Positions 1 to 10,363 of a DNA stretch of 64,000 bases are shown here, in pieces. This stretch comes from Magicicada septendecula. Lineage: Eukaryota > Arthropoda > Insecta > Hemiptera > Cicadidae. The stretch spans positions 186,001 to 250,000 of the forward strand of contig JAWRYS010000717.1 in NCBI GenBank assembly GCA_034769895.1, given 5' to 3'. Numbering within the stretch: position 1 is the stretch's first letter; each line of letters begins with the position of its first letter. The notes beneath the pieces were generated by a model, which made no database searches, was not told the origin of the DNA, and saw only the letters and a list, made by a program, of their open reading frames with translations. Both the position numbers and the translations under genes were made by a program.

Positions 1-820
1 ACAAGGATTCCAAATATAAGTCAAAAATAACATTTAGACTCATATAAAACTTGTTTTTCCACTTCAAAGTTGGCAATTGTGAATGTTTTTTCTCCATGCA
101 GGCTTTTATGTAAATGTTTATAACTTTTTTCTGTGTGGTCCTATGAGGCTGAAAAAGGTCTCATTTGAAAGAGGATGAAATGTAATATAATAACATAAAA
201 TAAAAGTCATGGGTATTTAATGACATAATTTTATAATTTAAGTACAAAGTTTATATTTGATATTTCATTGAAATATTTTGCATAGTACCCTATCTTGTTT
301 GGCCAATGAGGATTTTTTTTTACTTAAGGTATGCTTATATTTTTCTGTACTAAAACCTTCAGTTAAAATTAGGCTTATCAGTGTAACAAGGCCTAACTAC
401 CTGTCAAAACTAAATAAATATAGATTTTAAAGAAGATTTTAAAAATAATATCTTGTTTAGGTATTTACTTGTTGAGTTAGCTTACCTTTTCAGTCTTAAA
501 TGGTATTACAGGATATTTATAATATATACAGGTGCTTCTTGATTGATATGAAACTTAATTTTTCCTTGCCCAGGCAGCATTAATATTTTGAATACTTTTT
601 TTGGATAGTCTGAAAAGCATTCGGCCCACCTAAGCGCTTAATTAAGGAACATCTATACAGCAAATTATGTTTGTAAAAGGGACCCAGCACTTATCCTCTC
701 TCCCAACATTTCTGTGTTCTGGCCAAAAAAAAGTTTTTGATGGCCAGTGAGGATGTATAAAATTGAGGTAATCATCTTGGTTGTCATCATCTAGCTCCAA
801 AATTAGTCCGATATAACATT
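1..820 (-). repeat. Left arm of an inverted repeat pair (3' part of an unnamed mobile repeat)
   Basis: The first ~820 bases match the reverse complement of 9525-10363 along nearly the whole length with scattered substitutions and small indels. Position 1 pairs with about 10363, so the repeat continues beyond the left edge. Part of the shared sequence (about 580-800) is the C-terminal coding end of the broken gene described at 580-1522; the rest is noncoding and AT-rich. No terminal inverted repeat or target duplication can be defined because the left end is outside the window. Confidence 0.85.
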
Positions 821-1522
821 TTCTTCATAGACACAGTCTACATAAGTATTTGGTTGGAGATTTGGAAGTTGCAGTTCTTGCGAAAAGCTATATCTTAAGG
901 AAAAATCTTTGTCACTGCTGATACGTTTTGCTGCTGTTTCAGTTTTGGGTAGTGGTTGGAAATAATGGAAGGACCTTGTGCCAATAACAGTTTTATGATC
1001 ACTAAAACGCAAAGTTAACATAGGTTCTACATTTTTTACATTGTCTGTATTAATGAATTGAAATGTTATTTTTGAAAAATGCTGGTCACAAATCTTGAAC
1101 ATTTCTTCTGGTGTACAAATCTGATCTTTATACGCCAATTTTTTTCTACAGTTGTCACAAACCTTTTTTCCAGGAATTAATATTATTCCTTTTTTTTCTT
1201 TTTACTTCTTTAGCATATTTAACAGATATTGGTCTTAAACTTGCTTTGATGACCTTTTTGTGGACATTCTTGGGTCACAAACACTTTTTTGGTTATTTTC
1301 ATAATATTCAGTATAGTAGAGATAATGATGTAAACATAATTGTAACTAGGTGTCAATGTTTTTCCTAACCTCCATAAGAATTGCTTTAACTTCATCTGGT
1401 AAATTTGAAACGAACAGTATTTCTTTCTCATCTGTAAAATTTGTGTTGTGACAAACAGGATGAGTGATCAGCACCACATTACACTGTTCTTTAGGTACTA
1501 ACAACTCTTCATCTGAACTCAT
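580..1522 (-). pseudogene. Broken gene for an uncharacterised Cys-containing, repeat-associated protein
   Basis: Reading leftwards from an ATG at 1522-1520, the frame opens with MSSDEELLVPKEQCNVVL and runs about 58 codons to an in-frame TAG at 1346-1348. Coding resemblance then resumes in shifted frames. One stretch contains CDPRMSTKRSSKQV and another contains VPGKK-like text followed by VCDNCRKKL (two Cys spaced CxxC). An open run of about 115 codons (803-1138 and a little upstream) ends at TAA near the tail ENVISD. After one more frameshift, a C-terminal block with FFWPEHRNVGREDKCWVPF runs to a TAA at 580-582. The layout resembles uncharacterised invertebrate proteins with a CxxC 'PGxKxCxxCRKK' module and a C-terminal W/C block; I cannot name a family. 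At least one stop and about three frameshifts make it a pseudogene. The C-terminal block is repeated at 9527-9720, which shows it belongs to a dispersed repeat. LTR element 1 inserted 16 bp upstream of the ATG. Confidence 0.6.
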
Positions 1523-1538
1523 GATTATACATAGATAG

Positions 1539-2676
1539 TGTAACGGTACAGAATTGTGTGCTACCCCAGTTTTAGTTTTATTTTATATCAAATCAGTTTT
1601 AATTTTCAGTTGTTAGCTTTCACCTGTGATGTGCCTCAGAGTAACACACTGTTAGCATAAACAACTGTCTACGTAGACTAGACGTATTACGTAACTGCCC
1701 CAGCAGCAGGCTTTGTGAATCACAGTATGCAGATTGTCACCACTGCATGAACATCAGTCAGTAGTAAGGAGCAGTTAAAAGTTCGTTAAAAGAAAACAGT
1801 GGCCTCGGGTGTGTAAGATAGGCCGTAATTATTAGCCGGCCTATCCATTCAAGCATTAATATACTAAATAGTACTACAGAAATAAAACCTGTATAAAAAA
1901 GTATAAACAGTGTACCGCGCGGCCAGCCTACAACAACATCTAAGTGCAAAAGTTACGTCGGCCGACTTGATCATATTTTATAACGTGGAACCAGTAGATC
2001 AGTGAGAACCATGAAACAAAAAACCGTAAAATCAGTACCAACAGTGGCGTGAGTGCGAGAGAACTCAGAAATCGGTCAACTAGTGAACTTGTGTCACGGT
2101 TATTACATGTGAACAATATGGGTGTTCATTGGAGTGAAACCATTATTAGGATGAGTACCACTTTTTAAAACTTTAATTACTATATTATAAAATTTACTTT
2201 TATAGACACCTTAATAAGAAACAGAGATCTCTAAGAGAGGGGAGTTTATTTAAATATTAACAAAAAAGAAAGAGTGTGTGTGGTAATACAGAAGTTACCT
2301 ACTGGTTCATTTTCAATCTTCTTATATGTACTTAGTAATGTCAATTATCATAGTAGCTTAAAACAAAATTTAACAAAGATACTGTCATTTGTAGAAAGTA
2401 AAAGAAGGGTGCGAGTTTCGATAAATAAAATAAGTATGTATTTTAGACAGTAGAAAATGCGTTAGCGTAATCATTTCGCACTTCTACCCAGATAACCTTG
2501 TCTGCAGTGGATTTTCGTCTGTAAGACCCGGGAAAATATAACCAAAGGTAAGAGTGTATTTACTTGAAAAACCTATATTGAAATCTTGAATTTGAAGTAA
2601 CTTATAGTGTCACAGTGGCCCCGAACTAGGGACGCGAAGAGTATTTTAATATTTTGTATTAACTTATAGAGTCTCA
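1539..2676 (+). repeat. 5' LTR of element 1
   Basis: This 1138-bp LTR starts TGTAACGGTAC and ends GTCTCA. It is nearly identical to 6155-7287, differing by scattered substitutions and short indels, which indicates a fairly recent insertion. It contains an internal PBS-like copy at 2616-2633 (see findings). The short ORFs it contains on either strand recur in the other LTR only because the LTR itself is duplicated. Confidence 0.93.
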
Positions 2677-2677
2677 T

Positions 2678-2695
2678 TGGCGCCCGAACTGGGAC
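2678..2695 (+). promoter_or_regulatory. Primer binding site, tRNA-Lys type
   Basis: TGGCGCCCGAACTGGGAC lies one base after the LTR. It equals the retroviral tRNA-Lys3-type PBS except for one base (T for A). It primes minus-strand synthesis in this element family; element 3 carries the perfect version. Confidence 0.9.
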
Positions 2696-2867
2696 GGCGA
2701 GTGTAATTTGTTATTACATTCGCCAGACCTAATTAAGCTGCAGAACGGGTTATTTGAGTGGGAGGACGTTTTGGTAAATTACATAAATATAGTGAAATAT
2801 TAAGAGGGCTAAGTTGATACTGGATAAAATTAAAATTTCTATGTAACATTTTATAAACTTATAAAAA

Positions 2868-4129
2868 ATGGCAGGGAATAATGACGATGTTAATGAAATA
2901 ACGAGTGTTGACAATTTTGATGAGTCAGCTGTTATGAGTAATATTGAGGTCCACTCGACTCCAAACGTGAGTCAGGACAATAAAATAAAAATAAATGTTA
3001 CAGATGAAACAAATATAACAGAGGACTCGGGAGTCCAGTTAACTCCAACCTCAACAAAAGGTAATAGCAAAATTGATAATGACATGATGAGTATTTTACT
3101 GAATCAGTTTGATAAAATGAACTGTAAATTTGACGAATTTAATAAACGTTTTGACAGTAATGAGGAAAAGTTTGACAATAAATTTGAAAAATTAAGAAAT
3201 GATTTTGAAGTGATGAATAACAAATTTGATGAACAGAATGTTAAGCTAATACAACAGTTAGATAAGTTGGGGAGAAATACTGAAATTAATGAGGTAGGTA
3301 GGGGTGAAAATAGCAGTGATATAGTTGAAAATATAGTATAGAGAGTAAGGTAGTTAATATTGAGAGTAATAAAGAAGATTTTGTTAAAGTAGAATTTTGT
3401 AACAAAGTGTTGTTAGCGAGTGCTGATGAAAGTGTGAGAGAGTGTAATGAAAATTTAGATGGGCAAAGGGCAAATTTTCCCCAAGTTTATAGTGAAACAG
3501 AGGTTTCACAGGTTATTGATGAGGACAGAGTTTCCTCCGATAGTTGTGTGGAAGACGAGGTGTCTTCAAATGGTCCCTTTATTTTTTGTAATGGTCTTGG
3601 AAGTGCCAAGACATATTTTAAGTTCGTGTGGCCCTTTGCATGGAGTGAGATAGTTCAGGAGGGTAGTGACAGGTGTTATGATGATGAAAGATGTTTTGAG
3701 AGAGAGTTGTGTATTGATAGAGAGATAGAATTATATCAGTTGAAGAGAAATTATAATGAGTTGATAGAGAAGATGAATATGATAAACAATGTAGATTTAC
3801 CTTGTGTAGTAGTAAACACTGAGTATATTGTAGTTGATGATGATAAACATTTACCTGTGGGGAGAGTTAATGTACTTGTAGTAGCAGAATATTGTGATAA
3901 CGATGTAATTGTAATAACAAACACTGATGGAGACTTTATAAAAAATACTAATGTAGACTTGATTTATGATAAGATAATTTTGGGGGGTAACCCTATACAT
4001 TATTATTTTGGTACAATGGAAAAAATAAGTTCTTATGGTTATAAAACAAAAAACAGCCATATGTTGTGTATCAGTAAAATTGAACACTGTTATATAAAGA
4101 CAAGACTAATTTTTGACGATGGAGGTTGA
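2868..4129 (+). pseudogene. Element 1 ORF: acidic/coiled-coil protein of unknown function, one frameshift
   Basis: The first half (2868-3341, 157 codons) starts MAGNNDDVNEITSVDNFDES, with an acidic, Ser/Thr/Asn-rich N-terminus of about 80 residues. FDE/KFD units follow in a coiled-coil-like stretch (about residues 80-140). The second half is in another frame from 3341 to the stop at 4129. It carries the conserved motifs VLLASADES, the pair PFAW/EIVQ, the DDKHLP block and the terminal DDGG. Comparison with elements 2-4 places the break at about 3335, where one base of the codon pair before ESKVVNIES is missing. The full reading would be about 420 residues. No known domain, Cys/His knuckle or catalytic motif is visible and I do not recognise the family. 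Homologous ORFs in three other elements here show it was a genuine coding gene of the family. Confidence 0.8.
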
Positions 4130-6105
4130 ATATAAACTCAATGAATGGACATTTTAAATACTTTAGTATAGGGTAATGACCTGGCTGCTTTAGGTATTGA
4201 AGTGTGGTACACAAGAAAATTATGACGAAAATTTGTAAATAAATGTGTCAATGTTAAATGTATTGTGCCAGGGTATATTGGTAAATTGTATACAGTGGTT
4301 TATGTAACAATGTTTGTGGTATGATATAATCATAATAATATTTTATTTTGTTAGTTAACAATAATAATTAACCAAAGGTATTCATGAAGTTTATTTAGTA
4401 TTGTGTTTGTATCAAAAGCGTTTTAACTAAAGTAACTAACGCCAGGTTGTTTTGAGTGAAGGTGGCATTAAAGTAATTTAAAAGGGTAAATTTTATTAAT
4501 GAAGCAAAATTAACTCTGCTTTGAATTGTAACAAATAAGTGATAAATATGTTAACTAAAAGATTTATAGAAATTGAGAATTAGAAGTACAGGTATTAGGG
4601 GTGATGTAATTTTGAGTGTTGAGACAGAGTGTTTATAAAAACAAGTCTGGCATACAACTGTTTATGTAAACAGGTATGTTTTGACTAATGTTTACAGCCA
4701 GGTGTTGAAGTGGATAACTGTTGTATTCTGCTGAATCATTGCCAGCAGCAAAATCTTATTGTGAAACAAAAGAAATGACTGTAACTTAGAGTTTGAGACA
4801 TTAAAGTAAATTAATTTGGTAATTAAATTAATTGGAGAGATGATTTTTAATAATAAATTCAGATTTATTCCAATTCAAATTTCAAAGGTAATGATAGATT
4901 AAATAATAGTTGATAAAAAAGTAATGATTAAAATATTTATTTAAATTAAAAAACTGAAAGAACGTTCAAGATGAGATGGTGTTTGGAAAATAAGATATGC
5001 TTATAACTACTCATGTAAACTTTTATAAATGTCAACTTATGTTTTATGTTTAATTGTAGATTCACCACCTAAGTGCGGCCATGACCTCACCGGATCATGA
5101 CCGTGAAAGTAGTTAATTGTGACAAATCATAAATTTTAGTTGATATAACTGGCTTGTGGTTTGTTTTGTTTTGTTAACCCGGTGGTTTGTTAGACTTAGT
5201 AGGGGGGTTATTTTTTGGGGAATCTACCAATTTTGGAACAGGACTATTTTCACCCAGATAGGGGTGGTAGTCCATTAGGGACGTATCAATCAACGATAGT
5301 AAGTGCAATACTGAATTTTATTGTAACGCCGAAGCATGGATGGGGGTGGAATAAAAGAAAAAATGTCCACCCCTTCCGCATCAGTCTTTGTGGAAGCAAC
5401 TGGGCGCTACAGTCCAGGGGGGAAATAGTGAGTGTGGATGGGGGGTGCCCAGTTACAGGTCATGAGGGAGATGTGGTTTACGGCTAGGATGAGGCCGGCA
5501 ATGGCCAAGAAGCCTAGTGCAGAACACAGTAAAATGTAACGGGTATCAGGGGTTAAGGGATTATTAGGGGGGTAGATAAAAATATATATATATATAGTAG
5601 CTAAGTATCAATATTCTTGAATAATGATAAGTAATAAATTGTTGAGATTTAATGCAATTTTGTATAATTAATGTGTTATTTTGGCTGGGCAACATTGTCC
5701 GGGGAACATTATTTAATTTGACTGGAACGCATATCTACTACTGTAAACCTATATTGTTCTGTTAACACTGTATTTTCTAGGGTTAAGATATATTTTATAA
5801 TAAAAACATAATGAACCAGTACTTTGTCAATGAACCAGTACGGCTAAGAGGAAACCAATCAGTTGTGGATATGGAATAATGGAAAGCCATTTATTGATGT
5901 TTTAATTAAATGTTTCAGAGTCGGGTGATACTGTGGCGGGTATCTGTCTGAGCTTATGGTGTTGGGATCTCGTACAGAGATGTCCAGAAGGAGCGGATGG
6001 GTGCTGCCGCAGCCACCAGACTAGGGGGGTAAGGACCCATGATTTTAGTAAAGAGTTCAGGGGGGTTGCGGCGCCATATCCTCACTGATCCTCTTAGGTT
6101 TCAGG
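4130..6105 (+). other. Element 1 noncoding 3' interior
   Basis: About 2 kb without a convincing gene. It includes an inverted-repeat segment near 5078-5105 (GGCCATGA against TCATGACC), G-rich blocks around 5200-5480, and a 20-bp (AT)n run at about 5579-5598. The last 80 bp (CTGATCCTCTTAGG, 6085-6098, just before the PPT hairpin) is conserved in elements 2, 3 and 4. Short open frames here have no counterpart in the other elements. Confidence 0.6.
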
Positions 6106-6151
6106 CAATAAGAGTTTGTATGCTTCGGCATCCAATCTCTTATTGAGGGGG
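6106..6151 (+). promoter_or_regulatory. UUCG hairpin and polypurine tract of element 1
   Basis: CAATAAGA (6106-6113) pairs perfectly with TCTTATTG (6138-6145). Inside it ATGC-TTCG-GCAT (6120-6131) forms a second stem with a UUCG tetraloop. The outer stem runs straight into the G-rich polypurine tract (about 6146-6151) three bases before the 3' LTR. Elements 2 and 4 have the same fold with different but pairing bases, and element 3 keeps the outer stem. It probably acts in plus-strand priming or as an RNA signal. Confidence 0.75.
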
Positions 6152-6154
6152 TAT

Positions 6155-7287
6155 TGTAACGGTACAGAATTGTGTGCTACCCCAGTTTCAGTTTTATATC
6201 AAATCAGTTTTAATTTTCAATTGTTAGCTTTCACCTGTGAGGTGCCTCAGAGTAACACACTGTTAGCATAAACAACTGTCTAGACAACTAGACTAGACGT
6301 ATTACGTACCTGCCCCAGCAGCAGGCTTTGTGAATCACAGTATGCAGATTGTCACCACTGCATGAACATCAGTCAGTAGTAAAGAGCAGTTAAAAGTTCG
6401 TTAAAAGAAAACAGTGGCCTCGGGTGTGTAAGATAGGCCGTAATTATTAGTTGGCCTATCCATTCAAGCATTAATGTACTAAATAGTACTACAGAAATAA
6501 AACCTGTATAAAAAAGTATAAACAGTGTACGCGCGGCCAGCCTACAACAACATCTAAGTGCAAAAGTTACGTCGGCCGACTTGATCATATTTTATAACGT
6601 GGAACCAGTAGATCAGTGAGAACCATGAAACAAAAAACCGTAAAATCAGTACCAACAGTGGCGTGAGTGCGAGAGAACTCAGAAATCGGTCAACTAGTGA
6701 ACTTGTGTCACGGTTATTACATGTGAACAATATGGGTGTTCATTGGAGTGAAACCATTATTAGGATGAGTACCACTTTTTGAAACTTTAATTACTATATT
6801 ATAAAATTTACTTTTATAGACACCTTAATAAGAAACAGAGATCTCTAAGAGAGGGGAGTTTATTTAAATATTAACAAAAAAGAAAGAGTGTGTGTGGTAA
6901 TATAGAGGTTACATACTGGTTCATTTTCAATCTTCTTATATGTACTTAGTAATGTCAATTATCATAGTAGCTTAAAACAAAATTTAACAAAGATACTGTC
7001 ATTTGTAGAAAGTAAAAGAAGGGTGCGAGTTTCGATAAATAAAATAAGTATTTTAGACAGTAGAAAATGCGTTAACGTAATCATTTCGCACTTCTACCCA
7101 GATAACCTTGTCTGCAGTGGATTTTCGTCTGTAATACCCGGGAAAATGTAAGCAAAGGTAAGAGTGTATTTACTTGAAAAACCTATATTGAAATCTTGAA
7201 TTTGAAGTAACTTATAGTGTCTCAGTGGCCCCCGAACTAGGGATGCAAAGAGTATTTTAATATTTTGTATTAACTTATAGAGTCTCA
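6155..7287 (+). repeat. 3' LTR of element 1
   Basis: This 1133-bp copy of the LTR at 1539-2676 ends GTCTCA and is followed by TSD ATAG (7288-7291). The embedded PBS-like sequence is retained at 7226-7244, proving that it is part of the LTR and not of the interior. Confidence 0.93.
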
Positions 7288-7618
7288 ATAGTACAGTAAT
7301 AAAGAAACAAATCTTTGTTTTAAACTGCACATTAATGGTTATCAATGAAACTTAATAGTACTAAATCAGACAAAATGATTGTTGAACTAGGATCACATGA
7401 ATCAGACTACTCACTGTAGTTTGTATGTTTGTTCCAAACCTTACTGTCCCCTGTTACACTGTATAAATTTACAGATTATAAAAAAAAACTATTTTACACA
7501 AAACCACTTCAAACAATGTATACACTTTTCTACAATGAACTAATTATGCACTGTTTGTGTGCTACTGCAACTGTCACAACCAGTGTCACAGAGCAAACAG
7601 GCTTAATGTACCTCTGAC

Positions 7619-9325
7619 TAGGAATGGCAACGATATATCGATAGTTGAAATTTATCGATATATTTCTAAATATATCGATATATTTTTTATCGATATACGT
7701 TATTTATATATTTTTGGATTATATCGATACATCTCTAAAAACGCGATATATATCGTTTTTTTGTTATTGATTTAAAAAATGTAAAACATTAAATTCACTT
7801 CTCTTAAAATGATGTTTTAATAAGGTTGTAACAAATTGGGAATTGTGTTTTAGTACTTCATTAACCCTCTAACGGTAAGGTGAACTTTTACGCATGCAAG
7901 GTAAGGTCTCGAAACGCTGCAAATTTATCCTTCCTTGGATCTCTCGTAGTTTTGTCGTCAAATCGTAAGTTCTGGATTACAAAAGAGAATCTTTTCTGTG
8001 ACATTGAACAGCAAAATACAGCCGGTCCATAGATTACAGAAAACATATCATCAAGACATAAACCAGAATTCTTCAAAACACCGCTCATATACAACAGCCC
8101 AATAAGAGCTCTTATCTCTAGCAGGTTTGTGGGAGATGTAAACCACTGTACAGATTGGTATTTGATCTTCGATCTTTCTATTTCACTGTTAGTGTGGAGA
8201 ACAATTTTTTCCAGCATCTCATCGGTTACAAATAAAGAAAACAATTGTACCTCATCAACGATCCCTCGAGCATCGCCTTTTGGTCCGGGCAGGTGTGTGA
8301 TAACATTTAAAGATGAGGTTCATGAAAATTTGGAGCGTACCGGTTTGTTTGTCCAGATGGTTTCTTCGTCTTTCCCCAATTCAAAAATCCTGTCATCATC
8401 AGTGTTTTCATAGGCATTTCGATCATCAGCACTGCTAAAATCCTGTGTCCCTTCAGCTAAGTCGAACTCGTCATCTTCGTTATCGCTGTCTATAAGAATG
8501 TTATCTTCAGTCTTGGAAACTTCTTTGTCAAAATCTTCTTCTTCTAAGTCTGAGTCTTCTTCTTCTTGCCTTTGAAACTCTGCTAATAATTCTTCAGCAG
8601 TGTACAATATTTTGTTACAAGCCATTATGCAAAAAATAAAAAATTAATAGAAAATCTAAATTCAATGAAAAAAGTCACAGTAATTAGAGTAAATTGTATT
8701 CTATTGTCCACTCAATGGTACTGTCTGGCTCTTACACGTGTTAGTATTGCTATGGTGCCAGAGCAATGTCAACCATATACTACTACGCTTTTTCGTGAAT
8801 CATAACATGTACACAAAGTGTAGACATTCCAAAATATACGATTGTTGATGTCTAGGCTCAACTTTGGAGAAACATTGCAACAGATACAACTCGATAAGTC
8901 ACTGGTTACAAAATTACAAAACAATGGCAAGTGTTGTGTTCATGTTTAGTCTACAAAACAAGACTAAACATTAGTTACAGTACTACGTATGTATAAAGTT
9001 CACAAGCCATACATTCTTACGAAACTGCAAACCGTTTATTTAGAAATCATGATTTTAGGGTTCATTTAACCAGTTTACCTAAAATGAATCTCATACTCTT
9101 CACATAAACGTCTCCATAAAAGAATGATGAACATGAAGTTATGAAAAGGTACACAAATAAACAATGGAGCATTGAAAGTCATAAGATCCAAGAGGTGTTC
9201 TAAATTTACCGATATATCGTAATATATCGATATATTTCAAGCAATATATCGGATATATCGATATAGCTGTTACGATATATTGGAAGACCGATATATCGAT
9301 ATACCAATCAATGTTGCCATCCCTA
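7619..9325. mobile_element. hAT-type non-autonomous DNA transposon with TATCGATA-rich ends
   Basis: The ends TAGGAATGGCAAC (7619) and its counterpart GTTGCCATCCCTA (to 9325) are inverted repeats of the hAT TAGGGATG type. They are flanked by a perfect 8-bp duplication CCTCTGAC (7611-7618, 9326-9333), the hAT hallmark. Both subterminal regions (7633-7755 and 9207-9305) are packed with ATATCGATAT-like palindromes. No hAT transposase (BED finger or dimerisation domain) is present. The interior instead contains a piggyBac-like fragment on the minus strand. At 1707 bp the element is non-autonomous. Confidence 0.88.
7861..8625 (-). pseudogene. piggyBac-like transposase, N-terminal fragment
   Basis: An ATG at 8625 opens an acidic N-terminal region (EEEDSDLEEEDFDKEVSK) typical of PGBD/piggyBac transposases. 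After an in-frame TGA at 8320-8322 the same frame continues through HLPGPKG, LFVTDEMLEKIV, RALIGLLYMSGVLKN and MSQKRFSFVIQNLRF. These match the first part of the DDE_Tnp_1_7 domain. Translation ends near 7888, before the catalytic aspartates, next to TTAACCCTCTAACGGTAAGG (7861-7880), which has the TTAA-plus-CCC form of a piggyBac end. The C-terminal two thirds are missing, so this is an internally deleted, inactive copy. No matching second piggyBac end was found to the right. Confidence 0.8.
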
Positions 9326-9400
9326 CCTCTGACTGGCTGCCTGTACGGTCATGTGGTATTCATGTTGTAACTTGTAGTCCTGCCCTATTGTAAGTCAGTC

Positions 9401-9518
9401 ATGCAAAATATTTCAATGAAATATCAAGTGTAAACTTTGTACTTAAATTTAAATGATGACATTAAATACCCATGACTTTTATTTTATGCTATTATAGTAC
9501 ATTTCATCCTATGCTTAT
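9401..9518 (+). repeat. Partial extra copy of the inverted-repeat sequence
   Basis: 9401-9518 closely matches 10081-10194 in the same orientation (both begin ATGCAAAATATTTCAATG) and, inverted, about 180-300. A short piece of the repeat therefore sits in tandem just upstream of the main right arm. Confidence 0.75.
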
Positions 9519-9524
9519 AAAGAA

Positions 9525-10363
9525 AAGTGTTATATTGAACTAATTTTGGAGCTAGATGATGACAAAACAAAAACAAACAACAAATACATCAATTTTATGC
9601 ATCCTCAATGGCCATCAAAAACATTTTTTTGGCCAGAACACAGAAATGTTGGGAGAGAGGATAAGTGCTGGGTCCCTTTTACAAACATAATTTGCTGCAT
9701 AGGTGTACCTGAATTAATTGCTTAGGTGGGCCGAATCCTTTTCAGACTATCCAAAAAAAGTATTCAAAATATTAAAGCTGCCTGGGCAAGGAAAAATTAA
9801 GTTTCATATCAATCAAGAAGCACCTGTATATATTATAAATATCCTGTAATACCATTTAAGACTGAAAAGGTAAGCTAACTCAACAAGTAAATACCTAAGC
9901 AAGTTATTATTTTTAAAATACGGACAAATCTTCTTTAAAATCTATATTTTTTTAGTTTTGACAGGTAGTTAGGCCTTGTTACACTGATGAGCCTAATTTT
10001 AACTGAAGGTTTTAGTACAGAAAAATATAAGCATACCTTAAGTAAAAAAAATCCTCATTGGCCACACAAGATAGGGTACTATGCAAAATATTTCAATGAA
10101 ATATCAAATATAAACTTTGTACTTAAATTATAAAATTATGTCATTAAATACCCATGACTTTTATTTTATGCTATTATATTACATTTTATTCTCTTTCAAA
10201 TGAGACCTTTTTCAGCCTCATAGGACCACACAGAAAAAAGTTATAAACATTTACATAAAAGCCTGCACGGAGAAAAAAAATTCACAGTTGCCAACTTTGA
10301 AGTGGAAAAACAAGTTTATATGAGTCTAAATGTTATTTTTGACTTTATATTTGGAATCATTGT
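9525..10363 (+). repeat. Right arm of the inverted repeat pair, 5'-truncated copy
   Basis: This stretch is the reverse complement of 1-~820. It begins within the coding tail (ACTAATTTTGGAGCTAGATG at about 9538) and keeps the C-terminal coding block with FFWPEHRNVGREDKCWVPF in one open frame, ending in TAG near 9724-9726. The upstream coding region present at 803-1522 is absent, so this copy is truncated on its 5' side. Similarity continues to the left window edge and may extend past 10363. Confidence 0.8.

Larger units (their letters stand above)
1539..7287 (+). mobile_element. LTR element 1: complete non-autonomous LTR retrotransposon
   Basis: Two direct LTRs (1539-2676 and 6155-7287) begin TGTAACGGTAC, end in GTCTCA and are flanked by the 4-bp target duplication ATAG (1535-1538 and 7288-7291). 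The primer binding site lies 1 bp inside the 5' LTR and a G-rich polypurine tract abuts the 3' LTR. The 3.5-kb interior holds one unrecognised ORF (2868-4129, one frameshift) and about 2 kb of noncoding sequence. No gag zinc knuckle, protease, reverse transcriptase or integrase motif is present in any frame, so it must borrow its enzymes. LTR start, TSD length, tRNA-Lys primer, ORF and PPT hairpin are shared with elements 2-4. A 4-bp TSD and TG...CA ends fit Ty3/Gypsy-like or retrovirus-like integrases. Confidence 0.93.

Noticed and set aside
1758-1949. 63-codon minus-strand hydrophobic frame, repeated at 6373-6588
   Set aside because: Inside the LTRs of element 1; not supported outside the duplication.
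2868-4129. Reading the LTR-family ORF as a CCHC Gag
   Set aside because: No Cys/His knuckle or capsid-like major homology motif is visible; a divergent Gag remains possible but unsupported.
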